Shown: positions 19,882 through 26,392 of the stretch, one piece after another
How positions within the stretch are numbered: position 1 is the first letter of the stretch
Layout: each line of letters starts with the position of its first letter
Assembly: GCA_036939975.1 (NCBI GenBank)
Contig: JALLPB010000067.1
Location: 1-26,392, forward strand
Length of the DNA stretch: 26,392 bases
Reading direction: 5' to 3'
Origin: Cyclostephanos tholiformis
Lineage: Eukaryota > Bacillariophyta > Thalassiosirophyceae > Thalassiosirales > Thalassiosiraceae
Position numbers and translations under genes: made by a program
Notes under the pieces: generated by a model
Told to the model about the DNA's origin: nothing
Database searches by the model: none
What the model saw: the letters and a program-made list of their open reading frames with translations, nothing else

Positions 19882-20314
19882 CACCATAGGTGGGTACAAT
19901 TTTTATAGTACATAAAACCGTTGTAAGCATGTTGGTGACCCCATACTACAGCAAAAAATATCGTTACTACGGCCTTAGTGTAGTGTAGGTAAGGTAAGCT
20001 AAGGTGTAAGGTAAGTTTAGATCGCTATTGCCACGAGAGCTTCGTCTTAGCGCCTTCTATTATTATTTTATCTGTGTATGCATCAGCCGATCTGGGTCTT
20101 GGATGCAACATGGTATTTTCTGTTCTGAGCCTCCTTCGGTGATTATTTTCTTTTTTGTAGGTGAAGCTATCTATGCCAGTCTCATGGAATTAAGAGTGAA
20201 TGAGAAGTTCTTTGTTTCTTTTGAATTTTGATCTCTTTCTTGTTGGTGAATGAGAATTTTTTTTGTTCTTTGAATTTTTGATCTTTTTCTCGTGGGTGGA
20301 CGAGTGTTCGGTAC
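19882..20314 (+). repeat. Dispersed repeat, copy 1
   Basis: Starts at CACCATAGGTGGGTACA and ends at GTGTTCGGTAC. It aligns over its length, in direct orientation, with 22687-23186: shared landmarks include ACATAAAACCGTTGTA, GGTAAGGTAAG, AATGAGAAGTTCTTTG and GATCTTTTTCT. Its 3' part carries a 50-base unit twice in tandem (GAATGAGAA...TTTTGATCT...). Its right edge coincides with the point where the piggyBac coding relic stops. It could be an LTR, a TRIM or a non-autonomous element; no clean TG...CA ends or target duplication are visible. Confidence 0.8.
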
Positions 20315-20317
20315 CAT

Positions 20318-21300
20318 CTGAGTGGAGCCTCATGAAGATGATTGTCGATGTGATTGCCCAGAACCCCCTTTGGCCACTAACCACGCTTCTTTACGACATA
20401 TGCTTGCACGTGACCCCCCTTGTTGTGGCAAGCCACCACCCCATCATGGATGCAGAAGCCACTGTCCGCCACCACAACCTTCCCCATGCCATACAGTGGC
20501 TTTGTCATCTCCAGCATCATCTTCGTCGTCTTCTGGAGACAATCAAACTTGGATGGGAGTGCCCATGACCCATCCCCACCTTCTTTGGTCGATCCTTCCC
20601 CTCGACAAGCTTGATACGAAACAAGATCAGCTTTCCCTGATCCCCATCTGCGATTGTGTGGTATTCATTTCCAAATGGGTGTGGCTTGCAGGGAACACAC
20701 ATATATCCCGGACAGAACTTGCTCAGCCATGAGCTCATTGATTCATTGAGGCAGCTCAGCCATGATGCAACGTAGTTCTGATCGTAATGATCATTGAATG
20801 CATCCAACATCTGGCAGACTTCATGGAACCGATCCACGAAGCCATTGGATGCAATGGTTGGCATGTCCTTGTTGGTGAAACGGATGTGGGAGGTTATGTC
20901 AAGGAAGTGATTTCTTGTCATGTACCCATTGAGCCTGAAGGGGGTGCCCTCAAACATGCTGACAGGCTGCTGCAACCACCAGTCCTCTCGATTGTTGATC
21001 CCCTGGAAACATGCCATAAAGAAGTGGCATCCAAGCCATTTGTAGAACTCCTGCATTGTCAGATGAGGGCTCAAAATGAACCCCTCTGTGAAGGCCATCC
21101 GGAAGAGTTTGAGCTCCGACTTCTCTGCAATCCCATTCCACAAAAATTTAACCCCCACATATTCCTACATAGGGTATTATGCCACAACCCACAACCCCGA
21201 GTTGTGGGTTGTGCTCACGACCATGACAGGCCCCAGCACCGGTGCACAAACAACAATATCTCCACCGGTGCTGAGGATCATGACAAAAATCAATATCCCT
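20318..21300 (-). pseudogene. piggyBac-family transposase relic
   Basis: The main frame (about 21158 to 20517) carries MAFTEGFILSPHLTMQEFYK, HFFMACFQGINNREDWW, LSCLNESMSSWLSKF and KPHPFGNEYHTIADG, the layout of the DDE_Tnp_1_7 piggyBac transposase. After a frameshift near 20560 the match continues with KPLYGMGKVVVADSGFCIHD, QAYVVKKRG, a stop, then WPKGVLGNHIDNH, ending beside repeat copy 1. The first catalytic Asp is Asn (codon 20745-20747, AAT); the second Asp is kept in VVADSGF (20464-20466). The frame extends upstream past 21158 but with TAA and TAG stops. N- and C-terminal parts are missing. piggyBac enzymes excise and insert DNA at TTAA; this copy cannot make a functional protein as written. 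Confidence 0.82.
21183..21273. repeat. Two perfect hairpins upstream of the piggyBac relic
   Basis: CACAACCCACAAC (21183-21195) and GTTGTGGGTTGTG (21201-21213) pair perfectly over 13 bases around CCCGA. CAGCACCGGTG (21234-21244) and CACCGGTGCTG (21263-21273) pair over 11 bases around an 18-base loop. The transposase frame appears to run through both. Confidence 0.85.
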
Positions 21301-21475
21301 GCGGTCTGCAAGACAATTTGCAAGCGGACATCACCCCTTTTCTTGTTGGCTGTTGTGTTCTGCCAACCACAGCGACCATCGAAGCCGGTATGAATCCGTA
21401 CCCAAAGTACAGATTTGTACCTGGAGACTGAATATCCATTCTTGTATGAGTCTTATGGGGGTGGTGGCATGACAT

Positions 21476-22686
21476 CCATACAAATTTTTATGTACATGTT
21501 ATAAATGTAGCTCGTACCTACAGATTTTGTATTTGCCCACACTAGATGATATGAACCCCCTAATGGGGGAGTGAAGTGTAGCACCACCAAATTTCAAGTA
21601 GAAACATATGAGAAAAAACAGAATCTAACAACACAAAAAACTCAAGAATAATAGAGAGGCATTACAATGCAAATTTGAGATTTTATGCTCTTTATTCATT
21701 TGCTCAGTCAGACTCTTCCTTTTGAGCGAGATGTGACATTCTTTCCTGGTTGCTGGGGCCCCATCAAAATTTGGTACTGTGAGCCAGATTCTGAGAGAGT
21801 ACAGGATGTACAAAAACTTCGAAGCTGAAAAAAGGGTGCTCCATCTTGGGACAACACATCATCATCCACAATGGGATGGAATCCAGGGTGACACCTGCTT
21901 ACAGGCTGCAAGCATCGCATACCCCTGTGTCAAGCAAGCTCCCACAGTTGCAGCGGGGTGGCTTTGGAGTGGGGTGAGATCGAGTACATCCTCAATGATG
22001 ATGGCAACCTCGGCGGTGATGATGATTGGTGATTATTCATGTAACAACCAACTAAGTTGAGGTAGGTGGAGGGAGCGTGGCTGAACTGATGATGGCAGCT
22101 GCAGATGAGAGGGGAAGGCTGTGGCAGAAGAGAGAAGGCAAAAATGGTGGACAAGAGGTGATGGCAGTGGTGACTCTGGTTGCTGTGGCCAAGCGGCGGT
22201 GGTGGCAATGATAGGCAGTGGTGACAAAAGATGGCAATCAAAATGGAGTGACAATGATGTCCATGGTGACAATGGCAGTGGACAGGATAAGGCAATTGTG
22301 GGGGATGACAGGCAATGGCAACAAATCTACTGCATGAGGGGTTAGGGGGTTGTTGGCGGTGGGGGGCGGAGTTGGCAAGGGCGATGGTGGCAGAAGATAG
22401 AGGCGGTCAACTACATCGAATGGGGGAGGAGGGAGGGACATTTGGGAGTGACATGGCTGATGGTGGGTGATGGCAGAGGGAGTGGCCATATAGTTGTCAT
22501 TTTTATGAGTTCCCACGCATGGGAGCACAAGTTTTGCTTGCTCTTTGTTTGCTCACAGATCCTGAGATTTGCGAGCAAACAGAGAGCACAACCAGAGAGA
22601 AAAACAAAGAAAATAGACAGTCCCCCAATGTTTTGACCACAAACAACTTGAAGGAGAGACCCAAAAGTGAATCAAGTGGGTTTCAT
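21476..22686. other. Non-coding and low-complexity stretch between the two repeat copies
   Basis: No supportable gene. 21476-22060 is unstructured AT-rich sequence. 22080-22440 is low in complexity, rich in GGCAATGG, GTGGTGACA and GATGGCAG words. On the minus strand it gives Ser/Pro/His/Cys-rich peptides of no resemblance to anything known. Possibly the decayed interior of whatever element the flanking repeats belong to. Confidence 0.5.
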
Positions 22687-23186
22687 CACCATAGGGTGGG
22701 TACACTTTTTGTACATAAAACCGTTGTATGCATGTTGGTGAGCCTATACCAGCAAAATATTGTTACTAAGGCTTTAGTAGGTAAGGTCCGAAGGTAAGGT
22801 AAGTAAAGATTGCTATTGCCTTGAGAGCCTCTTAGCCTTTCTTAGTGCCCCCTATTTTATCTGTATGCATCACTCAGGCCTGTGAACTTTCAGTGGGAGT
22901 CATTGCAGATGTGTGTTTGGGATGCAAGATGGTCTTTTCTGTTCCAAGTAGTGTTCTTAATGCATCCTCAGTGATCATTTTCTTTTTGTACGTGAGGCTT
23001 GCTTGTCTCATGGAATTAAGAGAGTGAATGAGAAGTTCTTTGCTTCTTTTGAATTTTGATCTTTTTCTCATTGGTGGGTGTGTTTATGTGATTTTTTTGT
23101 AGAGTGTGGGGGGGGGGCGAATGAGAAGTTTTTTTGCCTCTTTGACTTTTTGATCTTTTTCTTGTGGGCGGACAAGTGTTTGGTAC
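22687..23186 (+). repeat. Dispersed repeat, copy 2
   Basis: Direct copy of 19882-20314, starting CACCATAGGGTGGGTACA and ending GTGTTTGGTAC. It differs by several indels. The largest, about 40 bases with GGGTGTGTTTATGTGA and a G-run (23106-23117), separates the two 50-base tandem units that are adjacent in copy 1; an extra CAGTGGGAGTCATTGCAGAT-like segment lies near 22890. The divergence shows neither copy is recent. Confidence 0.8.
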
Positions 23187-23266
23187 TGGTTCTATGTAGT
23201 TTTTGTGTGGATGACTTGAACTTGAGTTATTTGGATGTAAGTTTTCTAAGTGCATAGGATAGCAAG

Positions 23267-24296
23267 ATGAATTCTTCTGATGGAGAAGATAACAATGATT
23301 CCAATCAGCCTCATTATCATAATGCTGCTTGGGGAAGGATTGCTGCTGAGAGGCATTGGAATCCCAAGTCCCCGACCCATTTATAGAGGATCTTATTGAG
23401 ATCTTGAATGCGACACGTAATTCAATACATGTTATTCCAAATGAGGGTAATTGGCCAAGGACTGGCCCTTCGCACAATAATGGTTGGGTTCATGAGTATT
23501 GTAAGTATTCGTATTGTGGGAAATTATACAGTCTCAATCCCTTTGATTATCACCATATGAATATAAGTGGGGGTGCATATGAATATCCTCTCGGTGATAA
23601 GTTTTTGGTTAGGCACTACAGGGATAATCACGCAGTTATGTTGGGTGCAGGGGATTGGTGGATGTTTTGTTGCATCTTTTTGTTGCTGGACCTTCCCATA
23701 GCTCAGTCAATGAATGACTTTCTAGGGGGGGTGACTGAGGTCGTATCTGATTTATTAAAGTGGGTAGTTGGGGTTAGGGCTTCACCGGAGGTGGTGGGTG
23801 GCTTACCCCCTTGCATGATGGATTTTGCATTGGTGTTGATGAGGTTCTTTTTGATTTGTGGGGTATGTTTCCCTGATGCTTGGGGGAGTTGCATTTTAAG
23901 GCAAAATATTTTCATGGAAAGGTGTTTATGTGATGTGGAGAGCGGCTTCATTGAATGTATTGTGCTTATTTCTTTTTTGCAAGCAATTATCTTCAGTTGA
24001 TGTGGATGTCAGGTGATTGGGGGGGAGTGCCTGTGGTTCTTTGGTTGGGGTATGCTCCCAAGGAGTGGCCATTGGCCACCGGATTATAACATGAGATTTG
24101 GCAGCATGTTATTGTGCCAGAGATGCCTATCAATTGTCTTATTCATTCAGTGGTTGGCTCTGCTCTGAATCATATGGATACATTTGCTCAGTTGTTGCCA
24201 TTCAAGTTAGTCAATGCTTTCTCTACTGGCAATGGTATGGTAGAATCATTTATGACTTATAGTGCTTTCTGTTTTGAGGAGTCTCATCTCGGCTAG
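23267..24296 (+). pseudogene. Unclassified decayed coding region
   Basis: An apparent protein starts at ATG 23267 (MNSSDGEDNNDSNQPHYHNA, AAWGRIAAERHWNPKSP), shifts frame near 23380, and continues as FIEDLIEILNATRNSIHVIP, GPSHNNGWVHEYCKYSYCGK, YEYPLGDKFLVRHYRDNH; the frame stays open to 24000, with a further segment in another frame near 24114-24296 (PINCLIHSVVGSALNHMDTF). Composition is protein-like at first, then drifts to hydrophobic. I cannot assign a family. Being surrounded by transposon remains, it is most likely the fossil of an element-encoded protein; an old host gene is possible. Confidence 0.4.
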
Positions 24297-24639
24297 TTTG
24301 GGGGGTTGAGGGGAGATTATGTCGTTGCCTTTGGCCAAAAGAAAAAGCATGTTGAGGGGTGCTGGGCAAATTTTATGTTCAATTGTGTTCATGTTAAGGG
24401 CTCACATGAATTTTCTCCTTGCTTCTTTGGCATGTTTGGTCCCTGGTTTGGGATGGGGTGGTGTGCCATGCTGTTTGTATGAGTGAGTGGCATTTTGATG
24501 AGGTTGATGGTTTGTTGTGGGGGTCTTTTGGGTGTTCTCGGGGGCATGTTCCTGAGTAGGGGTGGGGTTGCTTGCTTGGTGCGGTTCTGTATGCTGATGG
24601 TGGTGTAAGCATTAAGAGTGCTCCATTCTTTGAAGATCA

Positions 24640-26090
24640 CTAGTAACCACATTCACAGAAGTAATTGTGTGCATTGTTGAGCACTTGGAAATGGGCAGTT
24701 GCTTGTTGGGGTGTGATGCCGAGTGCCAAGTGAAGGTGATAATTTGTCTGGATGATAAATTAGCACCTTCTAAACTTGGTTTTGATCTTTCTTTTGCTTG
24801 CATTCATTGACAGGCCAAGTGCAAGTAGCAAATCTCTTTGGTTTTGTCCTACTCCTTTGGAGCAGGGTAGGGGGTGGATGATTCCTTCTTCTCTCTTCTC
24901 AAATATTGTTTCTTTTGTTGGGTTCCTCTGGCTGTGGTTGTGGCAGTGGTTTGCAATCATTTTGTGGATGTCTTGGTCTGTTTGGGTCAGGAGGGGGACA
25001 TCGGTCCTTGAAATTTCAGTTTGTTGATTTGCATTGCCATAAAACTTTGTCTTGTGCAACTTTTAGCCACAGGTTGCATTTTCTGTCTTTGTTCATTGCA
25101 TGTTTTATCTCAGACTCACCAGTTGATTTCTTCTTGACCATGTGGCCTTCCGTCACTTCATTGGAGAGTAGGGTGTGGAGGGATCATATGATGGCTTTTT
25201 TGTTGGTGGTTAGTACTCCTTCTTGTGATCTTGGGGTTTCTGTCCATGCCATTAATAATTGATTTAGGGGGTGGGGTGGCTGTTGATATTTGGTGATTGA
25301 TATAAAAGTTGTTGGTTAGGTCCTCGAAGTAGATGCAGGAGCCAAGATATTTGAAGGGCTTACAAAGTCCACAAAACCGTCAGCTACTTTGATTTTGTAA
25401 AGCTTTTCTCTCTTTCTGGCTCCTCATGGTCAATATTTTCTTTCTTGGGGGTTTTTGTGGGTTTGTCTAATCTGATTTCATTGTCATCTGTGGTGTTGTT
25501 GACTGGTGGGGAGTATTTGAAGTGGTGGTGTGTGAGTATAGGAATCAGCTTATGGTATTAACATTGCTTTCTTTTTTGATAATTGTTCTCCTTGTCCAAT
25601 GTACATCTCAAGGCTGACCAATCTAAATATTCAGTGTATCATCTCCAGTCCCTTTTTGGCATTTTCTCAGTGGTTGAAGATTAAAGCTCCATCTTCAATG
25701 TACTGAATTTGGTGGATGATTTCTCAGGTTGTGCTTTTGGTGAGATCGGTGAGTTGCCCATTTTGCATGTCTGTTGTGTTTGTGAAGTCAGCCTCGTAAA
25801 TGTCTGAGTTTGACCATTCAATTTTAAGTATTTCAGCAAAGGCAGACATTTGAAATATGAAAATTACCAATGAGTCATTATCTCCCTGTTGCACTCCCAC
25901 TTCTTGATTGATTTCACACTTTTCATTTCCTATTTTCACCGTGACTTTCAGGTTGGTGTAAAGTCCTCTGATGCTATCTCTGAATTTGGGAGGTGCACCA
26001 TACCTTTCAAGGACTTCAATGATTAGTTTGTGATTGTATGTGTCATATGCTTTCACTAGGTCAGCAAAGACCGCATATGTCTCTTGGCTG
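24640..26090 (-). pseudogene. LINE (non-LTR) retrotransposon relic: reverse transcriptase plus J-like domain
   Basis: Minus strand. From about 26086: ETYAVFADLVKAYDTYNHKL, EVLERYGAPPKFRDSIRGLY, INQEVGVQQGDND are RT palm motifs of non-LTR elements. The same frame runs through a TGA at 25724 into QYIEDGALIFNH, where the catalytic YxDD has become YIED, then two more TGAs and a TAA. In another frame FKYLGSCIYFEDLTNNFYIN (from 25355) is the usual post-palm block. Further down, about 24840-24645, three frames give LLLALGLSMNASKRKIKTKF, LIYHPDKLSP and ITPQQATAHFQVLNNAHNYF, which read together as a DnaJ J domain with HPD. The 5' part (endonuclease, RT fingers) is missing and no poly-A tail is seen. 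Confidence 0.78.
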
Positions 26091-26100
26091 TGTGTGTGTG

Positions 26101-26392
26101 TTGACTGGGCTTCCAGCTAGAGGGGGTCGTTTGGCTACCCGAGTCTATCGAGACTCACCGTACTCGCCACGTGCCCCCCCCCCACCTAAGCACTTGCTTA
26201 CTAGAATTAAGACTATCTAAAGAACACACCCTTTGATCCCGTCGATAGCCACTTACCATCCCCTCCCCCTTGCATGACAGTGGAGTCATCGAGCCTCGCC
26301 ATGTAACCTGGCTGCTAATTCCAAATGGAATGGTCATGGCCAGGCTGTCTATAGGTCTTCCCTGCCCCATCCTCAGTTCGCGGCGGGGTCAG
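26101..26392. other. Right-edge sequence, unlike its neighbours
   Basis: The base composition shifts from T/G-rich to C-rich at about 26100, where the RT relic breaks off after a (TG)n run (26090-26101). It contains a short hairpin, GAGTCT/AGACTC (26141-26156), and a C10-like run near 26176. No gene is supportable; it may be another repeat cut by the window edge. Confidence 0.4.

Noticed and set aside
20787..21431. 214-residue plus-strand frame over the piggyBac relic
   Set aside because: Antisense of the transposase; the minus strand carries the recognisable DDE motifs.
23016..23477. Minus-strand Lys/Ser/Arg-rich frame (KRSKFKRSKELL-like) shared by both repeat copies
   Set aside because: The similarity follows from the shared T-rich DNA repeat; there is no sign of codon-level conservation.
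1..26392. tRNA, rRNA, CRISPR or bacterial operon features
   Set aside because: I looked for T-loop GTTCRA motifs with matching arms, rRNA cores and spaced direct repeats and found none; the window is eukaryotic nuclear DNA.

Overview
This is eukaryotic nuclear DNA, most likely from a diatom (a Thalassiosira- or Skeletonema-like centric would fit). Evidence: compact genes with few short GT-AG introns; an HSF-type DNA-binding domain with the FHRDRP...RRRTCPG tail I associate with diatom HSFs; a RING-CH plus FHA protein; a mitochondrial complex I subunit; an LYR-motif protein; a MED10-like Mediator subunit; and decayed piggyBac and LINE elements. The assignment rests on protein resemblance only.

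Layout. 1-1.1 kb holds a probable repeat-derived peptide relic and otherwise nothing I can call. 1.1-19.7 kb is a gene-dense core: NDUFB8-like (+, 1122-1541), HSF transcription factor (-, 2222-4404, two exons rebuilt here), LYR-motif protein (-, 5412-5783), RINGv-FHA protein (+, 6390-8862, two exons), an unknown basic protein (-, 9215-10402), a 1,169-residue disordered repeat protein (+, 10838-14347), a 771-residue acidic membrane/coiled-coil protein (-, 14490-16805), MED10-like (+, 17030-17831, reading frame broken by poly-G tracts and an N), and a His/Gln/Arg/Ser-rich protein (-, 18158-19729). From the LYR gene onward the genes alternate strictly in strand, giving three shared divergent promoters (5784-6389, 10403-10837, 16806-17029) and three convergent 3' spacers.

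19.9-26.4 kb is a mobile-element graveyard: two direct copies of a 430-500 bp repeat (19882-20314, 22687-23186) bracket a minus-strand piggyBac transposase pseudogene whose first catalytic Asp is Asn. To the right lie an unclassified decayed ORF (23267-24296) and a minus-strand LINE reverse-transcriptase relic (about 26090 to 25025) followed by what reads as a broken DnaJ (J) domain with an intact HPD.

The core genes do not form one pathway. Two are mitochondrial (complex I subunit, LYR protein), two act in transcription (HSF, MED10), one is a predicted ubiquitin ligase with a phosphopeptide-binding domain, and four are lineage-specific unknowns. Shadow reading frames have been left out.
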